Origin: Faecalicoccus pleomorphus DSM 20574
GTDB taxonomy: Bacteria > Bacillota_I > Bacilli_A > Erysipelotrichales > Erysipelotrichaceae
Assembly (NCBI RefSeq): GCF_000420345.1
Contig: NZ_ATUT01000002.1
Coordinates: forward strand, 1 to 64,000
Direction: 5' to 3'
Length of the DNA stretch: 64,000 bases
Made by a program: the position numbers and the translations under genes. This document shows positions 8,423 to 16,579 of this stretch, piece by piece. The notes under the pieces were generated by a model. The model had not been told where the DNA came from and searched no databases. It saw only the letters and a program-made list of their open reading frames with translations. The first letter of the stretch is position 1. The number at the start of each line of letters is the position of its first letter.

Positions 8423-10450
8423 ATGCTGAAGGTGGAAAAAAGAGATGGAACCATCGTAGATTTTGCGATCGCCAAGATCGTAAATGCGATTCAAAAAGCG
8501 TTTGATTCCTGCAAGATGGCTTATGACCCACAAATCTTTGATCTGCTGGTATTACGTGTCAGCGCGGATGTACAACCAAAGATCAAAAACGATATCGTCT
8601 CTGTTGAAGACATACAGGACAGTGTGGAACGTGTGCTTTCTCAGGCCGGTTATACAGAGGTGGCCAAAGCATATATCTTGTATCGTAAACAAAGAGAGAA
8701 CATTCGTCGCATCGAAAATACGACGTTGGATTATAAGAATATTGTAGATGCCTATCTGGATGATGTGGAACAAGAACAGCTTCTGGATCAGCCTTCATTA
8801 TATTCTGTTGGTGGTTTGATACTATCCAATTCCGGTGCCATCACCAGAAATTACTGGTTGAGTGAAGTCTATGATGCCACGATCAAGGAAGCGCATAACA
8901 GCGGCTTGATCCATATTCATGATCTGGATATGTTGACAGGGGATAGTGCCAGCTGGTCTTTGTTGACGTTGATTAGACAGGGTATCACCGGTATGCCAGG
9001 TCAGGTACATTCTAAAGCGCCAAAGCATTTGATGACCTTATGTAATCAGATGGTCAATGTTTTAGGCATCCTGCAAAATGAATGGGCTGGTGCGCAAAGC
9101 TTTTCAAGCTTTGATACGTACCTGGCTCCTTATGTGAAAAAAGAAAAGCTTTCACTTTCCGATGTGAAGAAAGCTCTGGAGGCTTTTATATACGGTGTGA
9201 ATATCCCTTCACGCTGGGGAACGAAAACGCCATTTAGTAACGTGCTTTTTGATATGCAGGTACCGCAGGCTTTAAAGGATACCAAAGCCTGGGTAGGTAA
9301 CAAACAGATGGATTTTACCTATGGACAATGCCAAAAGGAAATGCATATCATTCAGGAAGCTTTCTTTTCGATTCTACTGGAGGGGGATGCCAAACAAAAT
9401 GGTTTTCCTTTTCCAATCGTGACAGTCTTGCTGGATAAAAACTTTGATTTTGAAGAGAAAAGCTACACAAATCTCTTTCTATGTGCCGGTAAGTACGGTA
9501 TGCCATACTTTGTAAACGCATCGATGGTTCAAAGGGATCCCTATCGACCACTGAATCCAAAACATTGGAACTACAAGCCGGGCTTTTACAGCTATCCGGA
9601 AAACTCAGGAAGCATCGGTACCGTTACGATCAATCTTGTAAGGCTGGCGTGGCTGGCAGAGGATGAAACTGGTTTTTTCCGATCATTAGATGAAGTGTTA
9701 GCTTTATCTTGTCGTTCTTTACAGATCAAACGCCAAGTTTTGACAAAGCTGTTTCGCAGTGGCTTGTATCCTTATACAGCCTGTTACATCGATAGCTTTG
9801 AACATCATTTTTCCACGATTGGAATCGTAGGTATGAATGAAGCCGGTATCAATGCCAAATGGCTTCAAAAAGATATGGGGCATAAGAGCACGCAGGAATT
9901 TGCCCGTAAAGTTTTATCGCATATACGAGATGTTTTGATGAAGCAGCAGGAAAGTACGCATTGTCTATATAATCTGGAAGCTACACCGGCAGAAAGCGTA
10001 TCGTATCGCTTTGCGAAAAAAGATCAAGATCTTTATCCTGATATGAAAACAGCCGGTATTGTATCTTATACCAATTCGAGCCAGATGCCTTTGGAAAATG
10101 AGGAAGATCTTTTTTCTTCTTTACAGATTCAGGAAACGATTCAGTCTCTGTATAACGGTGGAGTTTCTTTTTCCATACCGATGGCTAAAGGCATGGAAGA
10201 TACGACAGCTGTTAAAACGCTGGTACAAAGTATCATCAAACATTTTTCTATCTATGATTTTATGTTGTCGCCGGTGTACTCGATATGTCCGGATCACGGC
10301 TATATCTCCGGCTTAGTCAAACAATGCCCGCAATGTGAGAAAGAATGTACGGTGTGGGCACGTATGGCAGGGTATTATCATCCCGTTAATTTTCAAAATG
10401 AAAAGGTCCGACAGGATTTTATCCGCCAACATCCTTATATTTTAGAATGA
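8423..10450 (+). CDS. NrdD-like anaerobic ribonucleotide reductase homologue lacking the conserved active-site cysteines
   Basis: A 675-aa glycyl radical protein. An N-terminal ATP-cone (residues about 1-93) is followed by clear NrdD sequence, including LQNEWAGAQSFSSFDTYLAP and NIPSRWGTKTPFSN, and a C-terminal zinc site (CPDHGY, then CPQCEKEC) with glycyl radical motif ARMAGYYHPV. Two features are odd. Where NrdD normally has YCxGWxL, this protein reads GDSASWSL (about residues 173-180). The MCCRL segment that normally lies between PYF-N and GSIGVVTINL is replaced by a cysteine-free stretch with PLNPKHWNYKPG (about 357-396). Canonical NrdD needs these cysteines for thiyl chemistry. It may be a divergent RNR, a regulatory paralogue or another enzyme. 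Ribosome binding site AGGAGGGG. Confidence 0.8.
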   Translation: MLKVEKRDGTIVDFAIAKIVNAIQKAFDSCKMAYDPQIFDLLVLRVSADVQPKIKNDIVSVEDIQDSVERVLSQAGYTEVAKAYILYRKQRENIRRIENTTLDYKNIVDAYLDDVEQEQLLDQPSLYSVGGLILSNSGAITRNYWLSEVYDATIKEAHNSGLIHIHDLDMLTGDSASWSLLTLIRQGITGMPGQVHSKAPKHLMTLCNQMVNVLGILQNEWAGAQSFSSFDTYLAPYVKKEKLSLSDVKKALEAFIYGVNIPSRWGTKTPFSNVLFDMQVPQALKDTKAWVGNKQMDFTYGQCQKEMHIIQEAFFSILLEGDAKQNGFPFPIVTVLLDKNFDFEEKSYTNLFLCAGKYGMPYFVNASMVQRDPYRPLNPKHWNYKPGFYSYPENSGSIGTVTINLVRLAWLAEDETGFFRSLDEVLALSCRSLQIKRQVLTKLFRSGLYPYTACYIDSFEHHFSTIGIVGMNEAGINAKWLQKDMGHKSTQEFARKVLSHIRDVLMKQQESTHCLYNLEATPAESVSYRFAKKDQDLYPDMKTAGIVSYTNSSQMPLENEEDLFSSLQIQETIQSLYNGGVSFSIPMAKGMEDTTAVKTLVQSIIKHFSIYDFMLSPVYSICPDHGYISGLVKQCPQCEKECTVWARMAGYYHPVNFQNEKVRQDFIRQHPYILE

Positions 10451-10499
10451 GATGCGAATGAGCACCTCTTCTTTTTTGCCAATGAGAAGGAGGAAAACA

Positions 10500-12233
10500 A
10501 TGAAATTGATCATCAATTATTTAAAACCCTATAAATTTCTGGTGTTGTTGAATATTGTATCCATCTTTGGGTTTGCACTGGCTGAATTGGGTATTCCAAC
10601 ATTGATTTCCGATATGATCGATGAAGGCGTGCTGCGCCAGGATAGCCAGTATTTGTTTCGAACGGGTCTGATCATTGCGTGCATTGCCTTGATCGGTGTA
10701 TGTGGAACGATCCTGTTGGGATATTGTTGTGCCAAGATTTCCACATCAGTGACTCGAGATATTCGAAACGATGTATTTAAAAAGGTACAGACTTTTTCAC
10801 ATGCCCAGATGAATGAGTTTGGCGTATCGTCTTTGATCACCAGAACGAATAATGATGCGTATCAAATTATGGTCTTTTTAAATGTGATCCTGCGAACGGC
10901 TTTACTTACACCGGTGATGTTTTTTGTCAGCTTTACATTGACGATTCAATCCAATCTGCAGCTTTCCATGATCATTGCCTCTACGATTCCTTTGATCATA
11001 TTAGGCGTTATTCTGGTCGGTCGTTTTTCGGAGCCCATCAGTGAAAAACAACAAGGTTCACTGGATAGACTCAACCGCATCTTTCGTGAAAATCTGACCG
11101 GTATCCGTGTAATTCGTGCTTTTAATAACGATGCTTACGAATCCAAACGATTCGATGAAGAAAATCGCTTTTTCATGAATCAGTCTCGAAAGTTATTTAA
11201 GCTGATGTCCAGTACGGAACCCATGTTTTTCTTTGTGATGAATTTGGCCGCTTTGGCGATCTATTATGTAGCGGCCGGCATGATCGATGCCAATACCTTA
11301 CAAGTCGGTAAATTGATTGCCTTTATGGAATATCTGTTTCATGCGATGTTGTCGGTCATGTTGTTTTGTACCGTTTTTATGATGTATCCAAGAGCCAGTG
11401 TATCTGCTAGACGAATTCGTGCCATCTTTGATTCACGATCCGAGATTACAGAACAAAACGATGCCATAGATTTAGAACATGTAGATTCCCTGGAATTCGA
11501 TCACGTGACCTTTGCCTATCCGGATGGGGAAGAAGCGGTTTTAAAAGATATTAGCTTTAGTGTCAAAAAAGGGGAGACGATTGCCTTTATCGGTTCGACC
11601 GGTTCAGGAAAAAGTACATTGATCTCTCTGGTACCCCGTTTTTATGATGTGAGTCAGGGAAGTATTCGTATTAATGGCAGGGATATTCGATCGTATAAAA
11701 TCGATTCGCTTCGTGCCTGTATCGGTTATGTTGCCCAAAAAGCCGTCTTATTTCGAGGAAGTATAGAAGAAAATATTCGCTTCGGCAATGCACATGCGAG
11801 TCAACAAGAGATCGAAAAAGCAGCGCATGTCGCACAGGCTTATGACTTTATCATGGAAAAACCGGAACAGTTTCAAGAAAGGATCGTAGAAGGGGCCACC
11901 AATGTATCCGGGGGACAGAAACAGCGTCTTTCAATTGCCCGTGCCCTTGTCAGACATCCACAGATCTGCATTTATGATGATTCTTTTTCTGCCCTGGATT
12001 TTGCGACCGATGCCAAGCTTCGTAAAGCCTTAAAGCCGGAGATCAAAGACTCCATCATGATGATCGTCGCCCAACGAGTTTCTACGATCATGAATGCCGA
12101 TCATATCCTTGTACTGGATGAGGGAAAGACCGTAGGCTATGGAACGCATACAGCATTGTTGAAAAATTGTCCGGTGTATAAGGAAATAGCCTTATCGCAG
12201 TTAAGTGAGGAGGAACTGACTTATGGAAAATAG
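10500..12233 (+). CDS. ABC exporter half-transporter with degenerate ATPase site (subunit 1)
   Basis: 577 aa: an N-terminal six-helix exporter domain followed by a nucleotide-binding domain from about residue 330. Walker A is GSTGSGKST and the signature is NVSGGQKQRLS, both good. Walker B reads CIYDDSFSALD, with Asp where the catalytic Glu should be, and the H-loop is IVAQRVST, with Gln for His. This is the pattern of the degenerate-site partner in heterodimeric exporters (TM287, BmrC type). The ATG at 10500 is chosen for its AAGGAGG; an upstream ATG has none. It overlaps the next gene by 11 bases. Substrate unknown. Confidence 0.9.
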   Translation: MKLIINYLKPYKFLVLLNIVSIFGFALAELGIPTLISDMIDEGVLRQDSQYLFRTGLIIACIALIGVCGTILLGYCCAKISTSVTRDIRNDVFKKVQTFSHAQMNEFGVSSLITRTNNDAYQIMVFLNVILRTALLTPVMFFVSFTLTIQSNLQLSMIIASTIPLIILGVILVGRFSEPISEKQQGSLDRLNRIFRENLTGIRVIRAFNNDAYESKRFDEENRFFMNQSRKLFKLMSSTEPMFFFVMNLAALAIYYVAAGMIDANTLQVGKLIAFMEYLFHAMLSVMLFCTVFMMYPRASVSARRIRAIFDSRSEITEQNDAIDLEHVDSLEFDHVTFAYPDGEEAVLKDISFSVKKGETIAFIGSTGSGKSTLISLVPRFYDVSQGSIRINGRDIRSYKIDSLRACIGYVAQKAVLFRGSIEENIRFGNAHASQQEIEKAAHVAQAYDFIMEKPEQFQERIVEGATNVSGGQKQRLSIARALVRHPQICIYDDSFSALDFATDAKLRKALKPEIKDSIMMIVAQRVSTIMNADHILVLDEGKTVGYGTHTALLKNCPVYKEIALSQLSEEELTYGK

Positions 12234-14010
12234 AACCATCAAGACAAAAGATTGTCTAAAAGCTCTTCTTCATTTTATGAAACCCTATCGTTTTAAATTG
12301 AGTATTGCGATCTTGATGATCGTTTTGACACAGTTATCCTTTGCGTTAAATCCGACAGTAGAAGGGATGATCACAACCTCTTTGATGCAGGATGCGATGG
12401 ATATCATTCAAGGAGTGCCCGGTGCCCATGTGCATTTTGAAACCATTTTAGGCATTATGCTGCTTTTATTGGGATTATATGTGATCAAGACAGTTTCCCA
12501 ACTCATCACAGCTTTTTTCTTAACCGATGCGATTCAAATGACGATGCACGATGTACGAAATGCGTTACAAAAAAAGATCCAGCGACTGCCGGTACGCTAT
12601 TTTGACGATCATGCCTTTGGAGATATATTAAGTCGTGTGACTAATGATGTCGATGCCTTAAGCAATGCGCTTCAACAAGCATTGACCAGAGTATTCGGTG
12701 CCGTTTTGACATTTATTTTCGTAATTACGATGATGTTGATGATCAATCCGGTCATGACTGCCATTGCCTTATTGATCATTCCACTTTCATTGATCATTAC
12801 AAAAGTCGTTGTCTCTCATTCGCAAAAGCTCTTTGAAAAACAACAAAATACATTAGGGGAGCTGAATGGAACGATCACTGAAATGTATGGAGGATTTAAT
12901 GAAATCATTCTCTATGGGAAACAACAGGATGCCATTCAGATATTTCAGGATGTCAATGATAAGATGTGTAAAGCAAGCTTCAAGGCCCAGTTTGTTTCCA
13001 GTCTGATTTCTCCATTAGTATCCTTATGTACGTATTTAGCCATTGGAGCTGTTGCGGTATTTGGCTGTGTACTGGTTATTGAACAAAAACTGCAGGTAGG
13101 AAACTTACAGGCTTTTATCCGCTATATCTGGCAGATCAATGATCCACTTTCGCAGATTTCCCAATTATCTTCACAGGTACAATCGGCTTTTGCGGGTATG
13201 CATCGAATTTTCGGTATGTTGGCAGAAGAGGAAGAACCACTAGAAAAAACAGAAGTAAAAGAAGTCGATACCATGAAAGGGGATGTGAAATTTGAACATG
13301 TCCAGTTTGGTTATGATGAAGACTTATTGATGAAGGATGTCAATATCGATGTCAAAGCCGGACAGATGGTTGCGATCGTCGGTCCTACCGGTGCCGGAAA
13401 GACAACACTCATGAATCTGTTGTTGCGGTTTTATGATGTGAAAGGCGGAAGCATAAAGATTGACGGGGTAGATATACGCGATTTTAAACGAGAAGATCTA
13501 AGATCTTTATTTTCGCTGGTCTTGCAGGATACATGGCTTTTCCATGGAACGATCTATGACAACATTCGCTATGGTCGTTTAAGCGCACGTAAGGATGAAG
13601 TCATCGAAGCCGCCAAAATGGCCAATGTTCATCATTTTATCCGTACCTTGTCGCATGGCTATGATACGGAGCTAAATGAAGAAGCCAATAATATCTCACA
13701 GGGAGAAAAGCAGCTTTTAACGATTGCCAGAGCCATCTTAAAGGATCCCCAAATCTTGATTTTAGATGAAGCCACCAGTTCCGTGGATACGCGCCTGGAA
13801 AAGATGTTACAGTCGGCTATGCAAAGAGTGATGAAAAATCGAACCAGCTTTGTCATTGCCCATCGCTTATCGACCATCAAAAATGCTGATTTGATCCTTG
13901 TCTTACAACATGGTGATATCGTAGAACAAGGAACCCATGAAAGTCTGTTAGAAAAACAAGGCATCTATGAAAAGCTATATCATTCACAGTTTGCCCAACA
14001 GGAAGAGTAG
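12223..14010 (+). CDS. ABC exporter half-transporter with catalytic Glu (subunit 2)
   Basis: 595 aa, the partner of the preceding gene: membrane domain then nucleotide-binding domain. Walker A GPTGAGKTT, Walker B ILILDEATSSVD with catalytic Glu, and switch IAHRLST are canonical, while the signature is NISQGEKQLL instead of LSGGQ. Combined with the first subunit this gives one consensus and one degenerate ATP site, as known for heterodimeric multidrug-type exporters. Translationally coupled through overlap. It ends at a terminator. The transported compound cannot be told from sequence. Confidence 0.9.
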   Translation: MENRTIKTKDCLKALLHFMKPYRFKLSIAILMIVLTQLSFALNPTVEGMITTSLMQDAMDIIQGVPGAHVHFETILGIMLLLLGLYVIKTVSQLITAFFLTDAIQMTMHDVRNALQKKIQRLPVRYFDDHAFGDILSRVTNDVDALSNALQQALTRVFGAVLTFIFVITMMLMINPVMTAIALLIIPLSLIITKVVVSHSQKLFEKQQNTLGELNGTITEMYGGFNEIILYGKQQDAIQIFQDVNDKMCKASFKAQFVSSLISPLVSLCTYLAIGAVAVFGCVLVIEQKLQVGNLQAFIRYIWQINDPLSQISQLSSQVQSAFAGMHRIFGMLAEEEEPLEKTEVKEVDTMKGDVKFEHVQFGYDEDLLMKDVNIDVKAGQMVAIVGPTGAGKTTLMNLLLRFYDVKGGSIKIDGVDIRDFKREDLRSLFSLVLQDTWLFHGTIYDNIRYGRLSARKDEVIEAAKMANVHHFIRTLSHGYDTELNEEANNISQGEKQLLTIARAILKDPQILILDEATSSVDTRLEKMLQSAMQRVMKNRTSFVIAHRLSTIKNADLILVLQHGDIVEQGTHESLLEKQGIYEKLYHSQFAQQEE

Positions 14011-14011
14011 A

Positions 14012-14037
14012 GTTCAGAAATATTTCTGGACTTTTTT
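14012..14037 (+). terminator. terminator of the ABC exporter operon
   Basis: GTTCAGAA/TTCTGGAC stem with a 4-nt loop followed by six T residues, right after the stop codon. Confidence 0.8.
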
Positions 14038-14060
14038 AGATTAAGATTTCATAAAGTATA

Positions 14061-14089
14061 TTGTAAAAAAATACAAAGACCCATATAAT
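14061..14089 (+). promoter_or_regulatory. promoter for the small DUF2500-like gene
   Basis: TTGTAA (14061-14066), 17-nt spacer, TATAAT (14084-14089), 43 bases upstream of the start codon at 14132. Confidence 0.6.
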
Positions 14090-14131
14090 GTAAAAAAAGA
14101 AACTTTTTGAAAATAAATGAAAGGGGTTACT

Positions 14132-14401
14132 ATGAAACGCTATACAATCAATCATTGCCCACTTTCTACAGTAGAGGCAACTTTGGTCAAGAAAACCGTA
14201 CATTCTTATCATCCCAATCCTGTGACAAGCAGTTCAGCTACACCGATCTATGAGCTGCAGTTTGAGACAGAGAAAGGATTGTTGACATTTGAAATCGATG
14301 CCTTTGGATATCAGACTATTCCCACAGGTGTCAAAAGTGAGTTAACTTATCAGGGCTATGAACTGATTTCTTTTAAAGACTGGTATCCTGTAACACAATA
14401 A
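14132..14401 (+). CDS. small hypothetical protein, resembles DUF2500 core
   Basis: 89 aa, soluble, no signal peptide. The pattern YELQFETEKGLLTFEID, a spacer with G-x-K, then LTYQGYELISF resembles the beta-barrel core of DUF2500-type proteins (an F-E-x-x-x-G strand, later LxYQGxxxxxF). Domain match is by eye and uncertain. The ATG at 14132 is preferred over one five codons upstream because it is correctly spaced from AAAGGGG. It has its own promoter. Confidence 0.65.
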   Translation: MKRYTINHCPLSTVEATLVKKTVHSYHPNPVTSSSATPIYELQFETEKGLLTFEIDAFGYQTIPTGVKSELTYQGYELISFKDWYPVTQ

Positions 14402-14435
14402 ACTAGCCTGATATGTTTTGTTTTATGGTGACGCG

Positions 14436-14471
14436 AAAGTATTCGAAAACAATTGTTTGGTCGAATACTTT
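14436..14471. repeat. inverted repeat / hairpin upstream of the Fic gene
   Basis: An 11-bp perfect inverted repeat (AAAGTATTCGA at 14436-14446, TCGAATACTTT at 14461-14471) with a further palindromic AAACAATTGTTT inside the loop. There is no T tract directly after it, so it is a weak terminator candidate and could equally be an operator or RNA structure controlling the Fic gene 50 bases downstream. Confidence 0.55.
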
Positions 14472-14521
14472 AATAAAAAGCTTATGATTTGTGATGAAAC
14501 GATGGCAAAAGGAGTATGAAG

Positions 14522-15250
14522 ATGCGAAAAGAATGGATAGAAGAATTGATTCAAAGGCTTTTAGAGGGACAGAAAGCCAATCAAAAAGATGGAGTATATG
14601 CATGGATGCAGATCGAAACCGCCTATCAGTCCAATAAAATCGAAGGCAATACATTGACACGAAAACAAGTCGCTTCCATTTTTACACGTGGAGAGATCAT
14701 ACCGGATGATAATAGTATTCGTTTGGTTGATATTGAAGAAACGACTGGTCATTTTGTGATGTTTGATGAAATGTTGAAGACTTTAAACAATTCGGTTTCC
14801 AATAATCTAATCAAAAAATATCACCTGTGTTTTAGAAACAGCAGCAGCCAGGATGTACGCAAAGGCTCCTATGCCGGCGAATATCACAGACAAAAAGAAA
14901 GAGAAGAAAGCGAATGGGAAAAGGTTACCCAAAGAATGGATGATTTGATCAATACATATAATGAAAGAGATACGCACTCTTTGGAAAGTCTGGCACGTTT
15001 TCATGCCGCTTATGAAGCAATTATGCCTTTTCAGGGAGGAAACAGTCGAATCGGACGAATTCTTTTGATCAAAGAGTGTTTAAGAAGCAAGCAAGTTCCT
15101 TTTATCATACATGCAGCCAATAAAGATACTTATAAAGATGCCTTAAACAAAGCACAAAATGAGCAATTAGAAGAATTGATGGATTTTTTCAAGAAAGAAC
15201 AAATCAATTTTGAAAGAGAAATCGATAAAATTTTATCCAAAGAAGAATAG
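14522..15250 (+). CDS. Fic-domain protein with degenerate catalytic motif
   Basis: 242 aa. Fic enzymes usually transfer AMP or another group from a nucleotide to a target hydroxyl through the motif HPFxxGNGRxGR. Here the motif reads MPFQGGNSRIGR: the catalytic His is Met, the acidic metal ligand is Gly and the second Gly is Ser. The fold context (FHAAYEAI before, LLIKECL after) is otherwise that of Firmicute Fic proteins. The inhibitory-helix motif SNKIEGN ((S/T)xxxE(G/N)) is present near residue 40, a class II arrangement. Start at 14522 gives a proper spacing from AAGGAG. It is likely catalytically dead or altered. A 121-aa protein of unknown function follows 10 bases later. Confidence 0.85.
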   Translation: MRKEWIEELIQRLLEGQKANQKDGVYAWMQIETAYQSNKIEGNTLTRKQVASIFTRGEIIPDDNSIRLVDIEETTGHFVMFDEMLKTLNNSVSNNLIKKYHLCFRNSSSQDVRKGSYAGEYHRQKEREESEWEKVTQRMDDLINTYNERDTHSLESLARFHAAYEAIMPFQGGNSRIGRILLIKECLRSKQVPFIIHAANKDTYKDALNKAQNEQLEELMDFFKKEQINFEREIDKILSKEE

Positions 15251-15259
15251 AGGTTCATT

Positions 15260-15625
15260 ATGGAACAAGAATGCATTCTATTGGATGATACAAAACAGGA
15301 ATTACAGATTCTAATCGGTACAAAATGTACAATTTCATATAAAGATATAGAAAAAGTATCTATTTTAAATGAAGATGCGAACTTTAAAGGAAAGACAGAA
15401 CCTTTCTTACATCAGGTGTTAGGTGGAGTTTCTTTCTTTACTTTCTTTGGAGGACCCGGACTTTATGTAGGGCTAAAGATTCTTTTAAAGGATGGTTCGA
15501 TCAAAGCAGCTTATATTTCAGATCGTAAAACCGGTATGAATACGGATTGGTATAGAGAAGACGTAAAGAAAGCAAAACTATTGAAGAGAAAAATCGATAA
15601 GAGAATCGAATGTGCAACTGTTTGA
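15260..15625 (+). CDS. hypothetical protein downstream of Fic
   Basis: 121 aa, not recognised. The first 45 residues look like short beta strands (ILLDDTKQELQILIG, then ISYKDIEKVSIL), followed by a glycine/phenylalanine-rich hydrophobic stretch (GGVSFFTFFGGPGLYVG), one more strand and a basic C-terminal helix. This could be a PH-like barrel with a membrane-touching loop, but that is a guess. It starts 10 bases after the Fic gene behind GAGGT and is probably cotranscribed, so it may be a partner of the Fic protein. Confidence 0.7.
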   Translation: MEQECILLDDTKQELQILIGTKCTISYKDIEKVSILNEDANFKGKTEPFLHQVLGGVSFFTFFGGPGLYVGLKILLKDGSIKAAYISDRKTGMNTDWYREDVKKAKLLKRKIDKRIECATV

Positions 15626-15694
15626 TTATCTTTGTAGAAACATGGTATAGATTCTTTATCGGTTACACATTTGACTGGAAGGAAAGCTGGTTTT

Positions 15695-16069
15695 ATGAAA
15701 CGAGAATTAGGAATTGCCCGTTGTGGATTGGCATGTTGTCTATGTTCAGAAAATATAAGTTGTGCAGGTTGTGATTCAGGACAGTGTCCGGATAAGGATG
15801 TGTGTGCGAACAGAAAGTGTTCGATATCTAAAGGAATCAAACATTGTTATGAATGCAGCGAAGCATGTCAAAAAGGCTTGTTGTCTAAAATAAAATCCTA
15901 TTCTTTTACAGAATTTGCCAAAAGATATGGTGAAGATACGCTTTTAGATTGTCTGGAAAGAAATGAGAAAATGGGAGTTGTCTATCATCGTGAGGGAATA
16001 AATGGGGATTATGATGCTTTTGATGATGTAGAGGCATTGATCAATTTCATAAAAACAGGAAAGAGATAA
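15695..16069 (+). CDS. cysteine-rich DUF3795-type protein
   Basis: 124 aa with about fourteen cysteines in the first 65 residues (CGLACCLCSE, CAGC, CPDKDVC, CYECSEAC), the pattern of DUF3795 proteins thought to bind metal. The C-terminal half (FAKRYGEDTLLDCLERNEK, VVYHREGINGDYD) is also typical of this family. Function unknown. The ATG at 15695 is placed behind GGAAGGAAA; an in-frame ATG eight codons upstream lacks spacing. A possible promoter is TTGATT/TATAGA at 15622-15651. Confidence 0.8.
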   Translation: MKRELGIARCGLACCLCSENISCAGCDSGQCPDKDVCANRKCSISKGIKHCYECSEACQKGLLSKIKSYSFTEFAKRYGEDTLLDCLERNEKMGVVYHREGINGDYDAFDDVEALINFIKTGKR

Positions 16070-16106
16070 AAAAAGCGAACAGAGAACATTCTGTCCGTTT
16101 TTTACT
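16067..16106. terminator. bidirectional terminator between DUF3795 gene and tRNA-Leu
   Basis: CGAACAGAG and TTCTGTCCG pair with one mismatch around an AACA loop, with A-rich sequence on the left (16067-16074) and seven T residues on the right. It can serve the plus-strand DUF3795 gene and the minus-strand tRNA-Leu. Confidence 0.7.
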
Positions 16107-16109
16107 TGT

Positions 16110-16193
16110 TGGTGCGGGCGAAGGGACTCGAACCCCCACGCCAAAGGCGCCAGATCCTAAGTCTGGTGCGTCTGCCAATTTCGCCACGCCCGC
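16110..16193 (-). tRNA. tRNA-Leu (anticodon UAG)
   Basis: Minus strand, 84 nt. Acceptor GCGGGCG pairs with CGCCCGC, the anticodon stem CCAGA/TCTGG encloses loop CTTAGGA (anticodon TAG, reads CUA), a class II variable arm follows, then GTTCGAGTC. The 3' CCA is encoded. Confidence 0.95.
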
Positions 16194-16232
16194 AAGACTG
16201 CTTTAATATAATAGCAGAACCTTTTTAAAAAA

Positions 16233-16478
16233 TCAATGTAAAATTGTAGGCTTGTGTTTGGCCTCAATTTGCTCCTGAATATAAGTTTCCAGTTCTTCCA
16301 ACAACTCATCTGTAAGTTCGATATCTTCTATCATGACAGGTCCATCATGTGTTTTATCCAAAACAAAATGAATTTCGGGTAACGATCTGAATTCTGTTTT
16401 ACCGAACTGTTTTTCATATTTTTCTAACTGCTCCAAAATAGGCTGTGCAATTTGTTTGATAATCTTTTCATTTTTCAT
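16233..16478 (-). CDS. small acidic hypothetical protein, probable leaderless transcript
   Basis: 81 aa, not recognised. It is helical and acidic (PILEQLEKYEKQFGKTEF, then ELTDELLEELETYIQEQI), soluble and without a signal peptide. The start at 16478 is set by the promoter: the -10 TATAAT ends 6 bases before the ATG, so the mRNA should begin at or next to the start codon. The frame stays open further upstream but that would run through the promoter. Divergent from the membrane gene at 16580. Confidence 0.7.
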   Translation of the reverse strand: MKNEKIIKQIAQPILEQLEKYEKQFGKTEFRSLPEIHFVLDKTHDGPVMIEDIELTDELLEELETYIQEQIEAKHKPTILH

Positions 16479-16484
16479 GCCTTT

Positions 16485-16514
16485 ATTATAGCGTAATGTC
16501 TTTTCTTTTGACAA
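16485..16514 (-). promoter_or_regulatory. minus-strand promoter predicting a leaderless mRNA
   Basis: Read on the minus strand: TTGTCA (16514-16509), 18-nt spacer, TATAAT (16490-16485). The expected transcription start is at about 16478, the ATG itself. Confidence 0.6.
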
Positions 16515-16579
16515 GGAAAGTGATACTGCCTTTATTTTAAGAACTGTATTTGTTATGATATAGGCACCGGAGGAATGAA

